Shown: positions 24,346-36,654, counted from the stretch's first letter. The stretch is DNA of 64,000 nt from Gordius sp. MW1 (GCA_964036665.1 OZ038528.1:4036501-4100500), one strand, 5' to 3'. Made by a program: numbers and translations. The notes: generated by a model not told the origin, from the letters alone.

Positions 24346-24924
24346 AAAGCGATATTAACTTTGTAATAAGGATATTTTTATACGAGATTACTCATAAAAA
24401 ATTAAATTAAAGCAAATAAAAAGGTAGCATTACTCATTTAAATAAGCTTATACGTATGGACCTCTGCCCAGTGTAACCTACAGGTTACACCAAACTTTGG
24501 ACCAACATTATTCCCACTATAATTAACCAAAAACAATTAAATTTTATATCAAAATAATTGTGAAAGTGTCAAGATCATAATGATATAAATTAAAATAAGA
24601 TTACATATGGTTGAGTCTCCATTTTAAGTGAATTTATGAGAAGCAGTCGAAATTTCAAAATTAGCGATATTTGAGACCTCATTATTAATGAAAAAGGAAG
24701 AAGAAGGGGAATAAAACATATCAGCTGATTCGCCTAAGTGTGCTCTTTCATTTCAATTTAAACATTAATATTTCATCCAATAGTTTAAAGATTATAAGCG
24801 TTTAAAGTGGTGTCACCTACGGGTTACACTAATACCTCTCGGGTAAATAAGATAATTACTCAAAGGTGAATTTATCTATGAATAAAATGGAATATGTTGT
24901 AAAAGGTATAAAAATCTAATGCCT

Positions 24925-25660
24925 TATATTCAAAATATAATTTGTCAAAAATTTTATTTGAAAAATTAAGTCGAAATCTGAACATTTAATGAAAAACTTA
25001 ACATTTAATTAATTTTATATTTATATGATGAAATAATATTCAAAATATAATTTGTCAAAAATTTTATTTGAAAAATTTAGTCGAAATCTGAACATTTAAT
25101 AAAAAACTTAACATTTAATTAAAATAATATAATTACTTATAGGTGAATTTTCATATAATTTGTCAAAAATTTTATTTGAAAAATTAAGTCAAAATCTGAA
25201 CATTTAATAAAAATCTTAACATTTAATTAAAATAAGATAACTACTTATAGGTGAATTTATGCATGAATAAAATGGAATATGTTGTAAAAAGTATAAAAAT
25301 CTAAAGCATTTTATATTTATATGAAGAAATAATATTCAAAATATAATTTGTCAAAAATTTTATTTGAAAAATTAAGTCGAAATCTGAACATTTAATGTAA
25401 CATTTAATTAAAATAAGATAATTACTTTTAGGTGAATTTAAAATATAATTTGTCAAAAATTTTATTTAAAAAATTAAGTCGAAATCTGAACATTTAATAA
25501 AAAACTTAACATTATTAAAATAAGATAATTACTTATAGGTGAATTTATCTATGAATTAAGTGGAATATGTTGTAAAAAGTAAAGAACTGTATAATGAATT
25601 TATCTATGAATAAAATGGAATATGTTGTTAAAAGTAAAGAACTGTATATTCAAATTTTCA
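24925..25660 (+). repeat. AT-rich tandem repeat, ~5-6 irregular units
   Basis: Units of ~90-165 bp share AAAATATAATTTGTCAAAAA, a TTATTTGAAAAATTAAGTCG block, TCTGAACATTTAATAAAAA and ACTTATAGGTGAATTTA. Units vary by loss of a GAATAAAATGGAATATGTTG segment. Confidence 0.8.
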
Positions 25661-25974
25661 AAGAACACGATAGATATGCATTAGGTCATGAGGTTGAGTT
25701 TGATTGACATTTTATTAAACGTCAAAACGTATAAAACAAAATAACTTGACCGTCTTATCACTTAGAAATTTGGAATATAGTTTAAAACCTAGGCTCAGAC
25801 CTACCAAATATTCGCAGAAATTTTCATCTAAATCGGTTGAGCTGTTTCGGAGGAGTTTAATAACCCACACCGTGACACGAGAATTTTATATATTAGACTA
25901 GTTTATAATAAATTTGAACGAACGTCAATAAAATAATATTATACATAATATAGATGGCGCTATATTTATTAAAC

Positions 25975-26168
25975 AAACATGATATTTATTTTAAAATGTT
26001 GTTTTTGATATCTACCTAATTCAATATTTTTTTATTTACCATTTTAAGATTATTTAATTTGCGAAAATTACGCATTTCTATATGATCACCACTTTACAAT
26101 GTGCTAGTCAAGATGGCAGAAAAAAGGGTACACATTTTGTGCGTTGATAAGCAGTCTATCTAGTCTAT
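25975..26168 (+). repeat. Family E fragment
   Basis: ~190 bp ending GCAGTCTATCTAGTCTATGA. Related copies are at 62038-62234 (same strand) and inside 47505-47934 (opposite strand). Confidence 0.65.
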
Positions 26169-26221
26169 GATCACACTACACTAATTACTCGCATGACGTT
26201 TATAGAAAATACTATAAGTGA

Positions 26222-26504
26222 TGATACACTTTTATTAAAGAACTGTAGATTCAAATTTTTAAAGAACACGATAAATACGCAATACGTCATGAGGTTGCTT
26301 TTGATTGACATTTCATTTAACGTCAAAACGTATAAATCAAAAAAACTTGACCGTCTTATCACTTAGAGATTCGGTATATAGTTTAAAACCTAGGCTCAGA
26401 CGTACCAAATATTCACAGAAATTTCCATCTAAATCGGTGCAGCCGTTTCGGAGGAGTTGAATAACCCACACCGTGACACGATAATTTTATTTTATATATT
26501 AGAT
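26222..26504 (-). mobile_element. Solo family B 5' end
   Basis: Same ~270-bp segment as 12561-12830 in opposite orientation, with no coding remnant next to it. Its outer end directly abuts the hairpin terminus of a family A element at 26505. Confidence 0.65.
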
Positions 26505-27753
26505 AATTGCTATGCAATTTATGGGCTCGCTTTTTGTTGTCCGTTGTCCGTGCGTCCAACGTTCTTAATTGCTGGTTCGATACCCGGAGAGGACAAGTTT
26601 TTTTTTAAAATTAAATTAATAAATTGTTCTTGTTAATACCATTGATAATGTGACTTTTTGACAGTGTCCTGGCTACTGTACTGACCAATAAAAAATGACC
26701 TTTGGCCGAATTTTGATTCGAAATTTTTTTTCCGTTTTTGAATTGGTATATTAGATTAACATGGATAATTACCATATGCCCTCCCCTAGAAGGGCCTATG
26801 TTTCTACTGATATGGGTCCCTGTGCCCCCCCCCCCTACAAAAGCCTCTGCCTCCTACTGATGTGGGTTCGAATCCCGGCGAGGGAAAATTCTTAATTGCT
26901 GGTTCGATCCCCAGAGAGGGCAATTTTTTTTTAAATTAAATTAATATATGTATTGTTCTTGTTAATACCATTTATAATATGACTTTTTGACCGTGTCCTT
27001 GCTATTGACCAATAAAAAAATAACCATTTGCCAAATTGTGATTCGAATTTTTTTTTCTGTTTTTTTCGTCTCTTATGTATTTACATCCTATTTGACCGTG
27101 TCCTGGCTACTAACAAAAAAATGACCATTGGCCAAATTGTGATTCGAAATTTTTTATTCGTTTTTTGAATTGCTTTATTAGGTTAACATTGATAATTACC
27201 CTGTGCCCTCCCCTAGAAGGGCCTATGCCTCTACTGATATGGGTCCCTGTGCCCCCCCCCCCCACAAAAGCCTATGCCTCTTACTGATGTGGTTTCGAAT
27301 CCCGGCGAGGGCGAATTCTTAATTGCTGGTTTGATACCCGGAGAGGGCAAAATTTTTTTTTTATAAATTAAATTAAAATTTTGTTCTTGTTAATACTATT
27401 GATAATATGACTTTTTGACCTTGTCCTGGCTATTGACCAATAAAAAAATGACTATTGGCCAAATTGTGATTCGAATTTTTTTTTTTTTTTTTTTTGTCTC
27501 TTATGTATTTATATCCTTTTTGACCGTGTCCTGGCTACTAACCATTGAAAAAAATGACCATTTGCCAAAGTATAAATCGAATTTTTTTTTAGTTTTTTGA
27601 ATTGCTATTGGGTTAACATTGATAATTACCTATGCTCCCCTTACAAGGGCCTATGCCTCTACTGATATGGGTCCTTGGCCCCCCCCCCCCCCACCAAGGC
27701 TGCCTCTACTGATGTGGGTTCGAATCTCGGAGAGGGCAAATTTTTTTAATTTT
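26505..27753 (-). mobile_element. Family A element, opposite orientation
   Basis: Starts AATTGCTATGCAATTTATGG, then GTCC tract, tRNA-like modules (GGTTCGATACCC, GGGTTCGAATCCC near 26868), core monomers and repeated modules near 27180-27340. It ends against the next copy. Confidence 0.7.
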
Positions 27754-29226
27754 AATTGCTATGCAATTTATGGGCTCGTTTTTTGTTGTCCGTCCGTCCG
27801 TCCGTCCGTCCGTTGTCCGTCCGTTACCCTCCTATCTATTTGCATTGGGTATATTAGGTTATCGATTTTTTAAATTAATGCATGAGAAAGAGGTGCCCCA
27901 CCCCTCATCTCTATCTCCCTCGCTGTGTTATTCTTTAAATTAATGCATAAGAGGTGCCCCACCCCTCATCTTTATCTCCCTCGGTGTGTTATATATAAGA
28001 TTTATTAAATTATCTATTATATAATAAACATAGATAAAAGTTGTTTACTTTAATGCTATGCAATTTAACTAGTTATATAATAAACATAAATAAAAGTTGT
28101 TTACTTTTTAATTGCTATGCAATTTAACTAGTTTTGGGGTTAGTAGAATCCCGGAGTTTTTTTTGACTCTTATGATTGTTCTTGTTACTATCATTGATAA
28201 TAAGAATTTTTGGCCGTCCGCTGGCTGCTGACCAATGAAAAAAATGACCATTGGCCAAAATGTGAATCCGAGTTTATTATTTTTTTTTTTTGACTATTAT
28301 GATTGTTCCTGTTACTACCATTGCTATTATGACTTTTTGGCCGTCCGCTGACTCCTGACCGATGGAAAAAATGACCAATGGCCAAAATGTGAATCGAAAT
28401 TATTTTTTTCGTTTTTTTTTTGACTATTATGATTGTTCCTGTTCCTACCATTGCTATTATGACTTTTTGGCCGTCCGCTGGCTGCTGACCAATGGGATAA
28501 AATGACCATTGGCCAAAATGTGATTCAAAAACTTTTTTTTCGTTTTTTTTTGACTATTATGAATTTATATCCACTTTTACCGTGTCCTGGCTGCTGACCA
28601 ATGGAAAAAAATGACCATTGGCCAAAATGTGTTTCGAAATTTTTTTTTCGTTTTTTTTACTCTTATGAATTTATATCCACTTTTACCGTGTGCTGGCTGC
28701 TGACCAATTGAAAAAAATGACCATTGGCCAAAGTGAGCATCAAAATTTTTTTTCCGTTTTTTTGGCTATCATTGACTTATAGGGTATCTGTTGGTACTGA
28801 CCAATAGAGAAAAAGTGACCATTGGCCAAATTTTTGATTTTTTTAATTAAAAATTGTTCAAATTCAACAAAAAATTTCTCCCAACAATTCTGCAAATTCT
28901 TAACATTGTGTTGTTTTATAATATAATGTTTGTTAGACCCATAATCACTAAAGGCCATAAAAACTAATGTAATACGCAACTAGATGCAAACACCAAATCT
29001 AACCCTAACCCTTGCCTATATTACATTTTGCCTATAATGGAAAATTTGTATAAATAATTAATTAATCATTAGGCATTTAATACCCCCCTATAGGCATTCT
29101 CGCCCCTTCCCACCTTTCTTGCCCATAAATTGCATAGCAAATATGATACATTTATACGAAGTACAGATGAGTCGTCCCCCCTTCCCTTCCCCTCTTCCCC
29201 TTCCCACGAGGGCCGAAGGCCCGAGT
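27754..29226 (-). mobile_element. Family A element, inverted partner of 8620-10283
   Basis: Terminal hairpin, (GTCC)6 tract, duplicated GAGGTGCCCCACCCCTCATC segment (27885-27990), a 63-bp direct duplication (28010-28130), core array (28190-28830), the unique section with AACCCTAACCCTTGCC, and a GGAAGGGGAAG start ending CGAGGGCCGAAGGCCCGAG. Order matches 8620-10283 read backwards. Confidence 0.8.
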
Positions 29227-29770
29227 TTTTATTTAAATTAATATATTGTCCTTGTTAATAAGATTGATATTATGACTTTTTGACCTTGTGCTGGTTACTG
29301 ACCAATGAAAAATATGACCATTGGCTAAATTGTGATTCTAATTTTTTTTCTCGTTTTTTTCGTCTCTTATGTATTTATATCCTTTTTGACCGTGTCCTGG
29401 CTACTGACTAATAAAAAATGACCATTAGCCAAAGTGTAGCTTTTTGTTTCTATATTTTAAATATAGACTATTTGGCCGTTTGTTGGCTAGTGACCAATAA
29501 AAAAATGACCACTGGCCAAAGTGAGATTAAGATCAAATTTTTTCTCTAGTTTATAATTATTGGCCAGTATTTGGCAGTCTGCTAGTTACTGACCAATGGA
29601 AAAAATGACCACTAGCCAAAGTGAGATTAAAATAGATTTTTTTCCTATATTCTAATTATAGCCTAGTAGTTATTTGGCTGTCTGCTAACCATTAAAAAAA
29701 TGACCACTGGCCAAAGTGATGAAAAAAATGACAATGGCCAAGGTCTGCTTGGAATTTTTTTTCGTTTTCT
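29227..29770 (-). repeat. Further family A core monomers
   Basis: Five to six degraded monomers with TGACCAATGAAAAA..TGACCATTGGC cores. No terminal hairpin. Confidence 0.65.
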
Positions 29771-29835
29771 TAATATCTTGTTTATACTATACATATGCGC
29801 ATTATTTGAAATATTAGAATATATATATATATATA

Positions 29836-32274
29836 TCTAATATATAAAATTCTCGTGTCACGGTGTTTGTTCTTAAACTCCTCCGAAACGGCTGGACCGA
29901 TTTAGATGGAAATCTCTGCGAATATTTGGTAGGTCTGAGCCTATGTTTTAAACTATATTCGAAATCTCTAAGTGATAAGACGGTAAAGTCATTTTGTTTT
30001 ATATTGACGTTTAATAAATGTCAATCAAACGCAACCTCATGACGTAATGCTTATCTATCGTGTTCTTTGCAAATTTGAATATACAGTTCTTTAATATATA
30101 GTATTTTCTAGAACGTCATGCGTGTAGGTAGTGTAGGATGATAAATGTAGGCATGTGCTGCGAAAATGGAAACTTTTTACGATTTTACACATTAAATCAA
30201 AGTCATTTTTTGCTTATTTTTCCGTCAATTATTATTATAAGACGGTCGTGTCCTCTCCTGCGTGGCTAAATAAATTAAAAAATCTAATTTTGTCATTTTT
30301 TGCGCGTTAAATAAGGAGAAAATGAAAATACTTTTAACAAAGTGCCAATAAATGTTGATATCTTTCAGTTCTTCGGACCTTTAAGAACGGCTCCGCTCCT
30401 AACTACTAACAAGGCTATTATCCTCGGTTCTTTGCTGTTAGGTAGCGCCCCCGGGCCCGTGTTGTTTTTTGTTGAGCCTTTAACCTAAACTCTTCTACAC
30501 TTCGTTGAAGAACATTTCATTTGCTGTGAAATTTAAGCAAAGGAGAAAAACGGACCTTAATGTTTGAGGGCTTGGCTACGTCCATGCTTATACCGGTTGC
30601 TTTAAGTTTTTATGAATTATCTGAGTACACTGATAGCTTATTGACCAAAGTAAGGTCTGTGGGCAATGCTTTTTTACGACCCCTCATAATATCTCAGTTT
30701 TTAATGCTGTACATCTAGGCATATTATAAACAAAAAGGAGGATTTGCTTAGAAAATTAGGGGATATTCGCATGTTTCGGAAATAACCGAGATTAATGATG
30801 TTGCTCCAGGCTCGATTCGGGCGCAAAAATAAAAATGGCTTTTCGCCTCGGGCCGGACTACTCATACAAATTAACTTAAGACAATGATCATTTTATGGAG
30901 CATTTGAAACCTGGACTGTGGATTATTAAAATAATTAAATAAAGATAGAATACATGTGAACAACAAAGTGATTAAAAGAAACCTTATTTTTTGTCGAACT
31001 TGACATTATGATAATAAATTAATTAAGGAATTAAAAATTGATTAATAAGCATCGGCATTAAACACCAGGGAAGGAAAGCTTATAAAATCCACAGAGATGA
31101 GAATTATACGGTGGAGCTTGGGGTAAACTAAGCTCGACCATATGACGAATGACTTTCTCACGACAAAAATGAATATTCAACCTATAGCGGACATGAAAAA
31201 CGAAAATCGGTTAAGGTGGTATTAATACTAAGGGGGACACAAATGACCTAAATCGAAAAGTACTGGACATGGAGGTACCGGAGAAGAAAGGAAGACGACG
31301 ACCCCGTGTCACGTGGAACGGGCAAGGCGATAAAGTTCTGAAAACCAAAGAATAATCAAGACATAGCACTCACTCGGTCAAGATGCAAGAAACCTATCAA
31401 AACAAACCCCACGACCGTGGGACCAAATAACTGATAAAGAAGAAGAAGATTCAAACAAAGGGCTTCACCCCTGTACCCCGGCTGGGGCTGCCCCTCTAAA
31501 CATTACTCAAGGGGCTCCACCCCTTAAACCCCTGTCTACTTGCTGTCTTTGTGTGCCCTTATTAGGCTCTTCTAAATTCGTATGGGAGCATTCATTTGCT
31601 ATGCAATTTAAGCAATAGTAAAAATTAACGGAGGGCAAATTGAAGGTAGAAGGTCGGGCTACGTCTATAATGCAATCTGTTGGCTTAAACCACACAATAT
31701 ATCAGCAAAACATGATAACAATGAGACCCTATTGCAATAAAGCTTGGTTGGCGGAAAGTTTCTAAGCTGATGTAAGCAGAATTGTACTTTGCCCAAATAA
31801 GTGAATAGCTGAACGCGCTAAAATATGTTTAGGCGCAAAAATAAAACAGATTTTCAGGGCGGGTTGGGGTTTTGATTAAAGTCCGAAAACGGCCATTTGC
31901 CAGAATCATGATTTTGCGGTAGGACCAAAAAAAGTTTTTAGCAATTTTAATAAAAAAATAAACCTGTGGCAATTTACAAATTAAATAATTCTTTAGGCAT
32001 GTATTTATTTATTTGTTGTATATTTATATAGGCAAAATGTATAAAACAAAGCAATAAAAAATTTGATGTTAAGTACTTCGCTTTATGTGTTTATATTTTG
32101 TATTTAGCGTGTTACTTCTTCCTACATTAAGTTCGTGAATTATTTCCCATAGGACAATTATATTTTAATCGCTTATTATGTGATCGAGGCATAACGATGA
32201 GCATGCAAAGCACTTATAGTATTTTTCTAGAAATAATGTATATAGCAAAACAACGTTTGCCGGGTCAGCTAGTA
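29836..32274 (+). mobile_element. Non-autonomous family B element with both termini
   Basis: Begins ATATATAAAATTCTCGTGTC and ends GCCGGGTCAGCTAGTA. It holds no helicase remnant but carries a LINE 3' tail (31100-31455). The last ~650 bp (31600-32274) correspond, inverted, to 20641-20930, the 3' part of the Helitron-bearing copy. The size is 2.4 kb. Confidence 0.6.
31100..31455 (+). mobile_element. LINE 3' tail (family G)
   Basis: Conceptual fragments ENRLRWY and RRRPRVTWNGQ..KVLKT resemble the basic C-terminal end of insect non-LTR retrotransposon reverse transcriptases (RGRPR.RW pattern). It is followed by CCCACGACCGTGGGACCAAA and a GAAGAAGAAG tail. Related tails are at 46080-46290 and 55630-56120, with a shorter piece at 34735-34826. 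Confidence 0.65.
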
Positions 32275-32350
32275 TATATATATATATTAATTGCTATGCA
32301 ATTTATGGGCTCGTTTTTTGTTGTCCGTCCGTTGTCCGTCCGTTGTCTGT

Positions 32351-32408
32351 CCACCAAGTTATGGCGCCAGCTTTGTGACCTGGAGGTCTAGAGTTCAATA
32401 CCAGGAGA
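32351..32408 (+). repeat. tRNA-derived cassette (Thr-like)
   Basis: GGCGCCAGC, loop TTTGTGA (anticodon TGT), CCTGGAGGTC, then a GAGTTCAATACC T-arm. The matching arms are imperfect and the acceptor stem is missing, so this is not a functional tRNA. Confidence 0.6.
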
Positions 32409-32599
32409 GATTTTTTTTATTTTTTTTTAAATTAAATTAATATTTTGTTCTTGTTAATACCATTGATAATATGACTTTTTGACCGTCCGCTGGCTACTGA
32501 CCGATGAAATATATTGATTTTCTAAACATAAAACACAACTTTATTATTTCATTATCTATAAAAATAACATAAAAACTTCTACCATTTTAATACCAGCAG

Positions 32600-32663
32600 G
32601 GTGTGAGTGGGTATAGCGCACGGCTTGTGTCCTGTAGGCTCGTGTTCAATCCCAGGAGAGGAC
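32600..32663 (+). repeat. Second tRNA-like cassette
   Basis: GGTATAGCGCACGGCTTGTG, then TGTAGGCTCGTGTTCAATCC reads like a D-arm to T-arm order with box-B-like GTTCAATCC. No acceptor pairing is visible. It is probably a tRNA relic captured by family A. Confidence 0.5.
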
Positions 32664-33276
32664 GAATTTTTATTTATTTATTTTTTAAATTAAATTAATA
32701 TTTTGTTCTTGTTAATACTATTGATAATATGAATTTTTGACCGTCTGCTGGCTACTGACCAATGAAAAAATGACCATTGGCCAAATAAATCGAAATTTTA
32801 TTTTTTCGTTTTTGAATTGGGTATATTAGGTTAACATTGATAATTATCCTATGCCCTTTCCTACAAGGGCCTACGCCTCTACTGATATGGGTCCCTGTGC
32901 CCCTACAAAATCCTATGCCTCTAGTGATGTGGGTTCGAATCCCGGCGAGGGCAAATTATTTTATTTTTTAAATTAATATATTGTTCTTGTTAATACCATT
33001 TAACTTTTTAAATATTTGTATAAATTAATAGTTAACTAATAATTTTGCATTTAATACCCCCCCCCTATGGACATTCTCGCCCCTTCTTACCTTTCTCGCC
33101 CATAAATTGCATAGCAAATATGCTACGTTTATACGGAGTATAGATGAGTCGTCCCCCCTTCCCTTCCCCTCCTCCCCTTCCCTCCTCCCCTTCCACTCCC
33201 CTTCCCCTCCCCTTCCCTTCCCCTTCCCCTTCCCCTTCCCTTCTCCCCCTTCCCACGAGGGCCGAAGGCCTGAGTT

Positions 33277-35210
33277 ATATATAATGATTAGATAGTTTGT
33301 TATTAGATATTAAACAATCCTTAAATTTCTTAATACGCTTAAAATAAAAGTTGAACCTAGGCAAAATTTTTCAAAATGACGTCTAAATTTAAACTTTTAC
33401 GTTTTTTAGGTATTACACATGTGTTTAAGTCAAACAACTCATTATCCAGATGGTTGAGTAAATATTTAAAGTCGAAACTAAAATATAAAATGGGCGAAGG
33501 AAAATTATAATACTGAAAGCCACGACTGTATAAAAGATGTTATATGCCCTTATAATTATTTTAAAAGTTATCGTTTTTACTTCATTTATTAATATAGTAT
33601 GGCTCTCTCTTATATTTATACACTCACGAGTATTAAGACAAAAAATAGCTAATCTATAACATTAGTATGTTTCAAATTTGAAAATGTAAATTAAATATAA
33701 TTATTAAAAACTTTAAGCCCATAATTTAACATAAAAAAATGTACAAATTATAAAAATAATGCAATAGCTTTAAAATTAAATACATTGGAATATCCTGGAG
33801 TTATATATTACTATACAAAATTGCTAAGGTATCTAAAGATGAAAGCAATCTTGAACAAATAAAATCTTACGTACAGCTTCACTACGCATTAAAATAATAA
33901 ATTGTATATCTTTTTAAAGATCCCTTTTCTTTGATTTTATTACGTATACATTTAATGATGTAATATTTTACAAATTATTTCTCTAAAAAAGGAATGAGAA
34001 AGTAAGTAGATTAATACAAAATAAAAGTGTAACTTACGCATTGTTCCTACGAGCCCAAACGGTCAGTTTTACTAAGGTGTTGATCATACTTAGTATTATA
34101 AAAAAGAAAAGAGAAAAAAAATAAATTAAAATAGTGTCCAACCCTTTAAGATATATACTTTGAAATAAATGTAAACAAAAAAAAATGTGTCACCAGTCAT
34201 ACATTAAAGCGTGTATATACTCCCTTGCGTTCGTTGTTATTTTTGTTTACAACACACATAAATTACTCAAAATAATATAAATGTCCTTGTTAAGTTTGAA
34301 AGGTCACTTATAAATACATTATAAACGTGACACGCTGAGGTATTAGCTATATTTGCCATAACAACCTTGCATGACCTTTGTTAAAATGTTTTGCAAGAGT
34401 ACGTTTAATATGTGTTAATTAAAAATATAAAATCGTTAAAATTAAAGAATTAACTTTCTTATAATACCCCTAAATGTTGCTGAATATAAAATTCATATAC
34501 AGTGTGACTCCGTGCATTGTTGGCACTCACTAATTTATTTAAAGATGAGTTTTTTTATTAATTTAAAAAATATGCTTAGTTCCTATATAAAGTCGATTGT
34601 TTCAATGAAGCTTCTAATTTTCTATTTGATATAAAAGTAATGAACAACTTAAAAATGAAAGCTATCAGCTATCCTACTTGCACAAAGTGGTGCAAAAAGT
34701 ATTTTTAGAGCAATATCAAAAATTTTAAGCTCGAGCATATGACTAATGAGTTTATCGTGAAAATTGGTTTTCAACCTATGGCGGACACGATTAACGAAAA
34801 TAAGCTAAGGTGGTATGGGTAGAGATGTTAAAACGCTCGAGATGGTTGTGCTTGCATTGTGCTTAACCCTGGTAATAGGCACATATTTCCAACCACTCCC
34901 ATCCAGCACAACGAGTACATGCTGCTTAATAACCCACAGATTAAAGTTGCTAATGGCTGCTGGCTGAGTAAGATATAAACTAACTGGGCATCGAGCACAG
35001 TTGCTTGATATAAACCGTGGTATCGAGCAGGGTTGTTTAAAATTAAACATGGTTTTCAGCAAATTTTATAATGTCGAAGCAGCAGGCAGCTGGCCTATAA
35101 TGCTAAAAACATCATGATTTTAGTATTTACATATAAGATACTTAATATTAATTGAACCATAAAGCAATCGCTTAAAATGAAAAAATTATCAAAAATAAAA
35201 ATTTTATTTT
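33277..35210. other. Intergenic spacer upstream of the kinesin gene; little structure
   Basis: AT-rich with stops in all frames. The only recognisable piece is a short family G fragment at 34735-34826 (ENKLRWYG-like). Confidence 0.5.
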
Positions 35211-35216
35211 CGTGGT

Positions 35217-35720
35217 TTCACTATAGTGACATTTGTCATAGTTGACATTTTTAGAACAAAACAAAAAATTAAACAAAACTTGTCGGTTAGGGTGTCATAA
35301 AATTAATAAAAATTAAAAAAAAATAGTTTTGTACGTTTTACCTTGGTGACAATTCTCATAATTGTCATTTTTAGACCTAAACCAAAAATTTAAACAAAAA
35401 TGGGTATTAATAAAAATAAAAAAAATGTTTTGTGGTTTTGCTTTGGTGACAATTTTAATAATTGTCATTTTAGAACTATACAAAAAACTGAAACAAAAAT
35501 TTATGAGTAGGCTGTCTTAAAATTACTAAAAATTGAAAAAATGTCTTGCGCTTTTACCTTGGTGACATGTCATAATTTTTATTTTTAGAGTTAAACAAAA
35601 AATTTAAACGGGTGGGTTAGGGTCTCAATAAATTGATAGAAATAAAAAAAATTTGCGGTTTTACCTTGGTTCCAATTGTTATAATGTCCTTTTTAGAACT
35701 AAACAAATAATTTTAACAAA
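35217..35720 (+). repeat. Tandem repeat, ~5 units of ~100-120 bp
   Basis: Units begin TTTTACCTTGGTGACAATT and contain TCATTTTTAGA, AAACAAAAATT and TTAGGGTGTCATAAAATTAA. An inverted copy of about one and a half units lies at 36440-36600. It lies 1.2 kb upstream of the kinesin start codon. Confidence 0.8.
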
Positions 35721-36439
35721 AATTAGTGAGCGTTAGATAACTTTGTAACAACGTTATGAGAATAGATCTGTGTTAAATTTGGATAATATGTTAATTTTCA
35801 AACTTATTAAAACCATCCTGCCCGCCACGTTATAGGCCATCCTCAGGCTGTAATTTGTAATTTTAACATGTCAACTACATTTGGCCTAATAAAGATGGCT
35901 AGGAACAGAAAAAACAATATATGGAAATATTTTGTAAGTTGTGGTGTTCTACATTGGTTTTTTTAGCTGATTTATTTTTCGTTATTTGTTCCCCCCCCCC
36001 GCTTACTTGTTTTAATAATCTTTTCGATTGGCTTAATATAGATTTTATTACCCATCTCGAGCGAGCGATTTTAATTACCATCGCGTTATGGTTTATTATT
36101 TTATTGAATTAAGATCGTTATATTATTAACATGATTTAGCAAATATATTTGTTAATCGATATCGCTCGTAGAAAAATGATTATTATATTTTTGGTGTGTC
36201 GATATAATAAAAGAAGGAAAAATGTAGAAAACTAAATATATCTCTAAACTGATTTTCGTGTATATTTTTCTCGTCGCGTCTTTAGATCTAGAAGTAGTAA
36301 ATAAGACGATAGATCGTTAATAATCCCTTCGAAGCCTTGGGATTACAAATAAGTATTAAATTTTTTTTATTTTTTAAAAAGCTTTTCTCTAGTTGTATTC
36401 ACGCAATTTCCAAAGACAAGTAATCTAAACTTATATTAG

Positions 36440-36600
36440 ACGTTTAAACAATTGTCACCAAAGTTAAACCGCAATACAATTAATTTTAATTTTTTATTAA
36501 CTTTATGACACCCTAACCCACCAATTTTTGTTTCAATTTTTTGTTTAGCTCTAAAGATGACAATTATGACAAATGTCATTAAGGTAAAACCGCAAAACAA
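36440..36600 (-). repeat. Inverted copy of the 35.2-kb tandem repeat
   Basis: Contains AATTGTCACCAAAGTTAAAC, TTATGACACCCTAACCCACC and ATGACAAATGTCATTAAGGT, the complements of the unit landmarks. It lies about 310 bp before the kinesin start codon and may mark the far end of one element spanning 35217-36600. Confidence 0.7.
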
Positions 36601-36654
36601 CTTTAATTAATAAATTAGAAGAAATTTTTATATTGCATAACAATTTTTTAAAAT

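Larger units (their letters stand above)
20639..25898 (-). mobile_element. Family B (Helentron-like) element enclosing Helitron copy 2 and nested inserts
   Basis: On the minus strand it starts at the 5' terminus near 25898 (TATATAAAATTCTCGTG) and ends at 20639 with AACGTTTGCCGGGTCAGTTA. Rep-helicase remnants lie inside on the same strand. Nested inside are a family C element, a piggyBac fragment and a tandem repeat. The 3' subterminal 20641-20920 resembles 31600-32270. The pairing of these two ends as one element is inferred from strand and order. Confidence 0.6.
32289..33276 (-). mobile_element. Family A element
   Basis: Hairpin terminus, (GTCC)n tract, a tRNA-like cassette (32351-32408), core monomers, a second tRNA-like piece (32600-32663), GGGTTCGAATCCC near 32932, and a CCCCTTCCC-rich start ending CGAGGGCCGAAGGCC. 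Internally deleted relative to 27754-29226. Confidence 0.75.

Noticed and set aside
27761..27943. Open frame with repeated RPSV
   Set aside because: It is the translated GTCC microsatellite of family A.
32600..32663. Possible functional tRNA gene
   Set aside because: T-arm and loop-like parts are present but no paired acceptor stem or proper D-arm; it sits inside a repeat.
34805..35062. 85-codon minus-strand open frame
   Set aside because: No recognisable motif, no splice context and AT-rich surroundings; probably chance.
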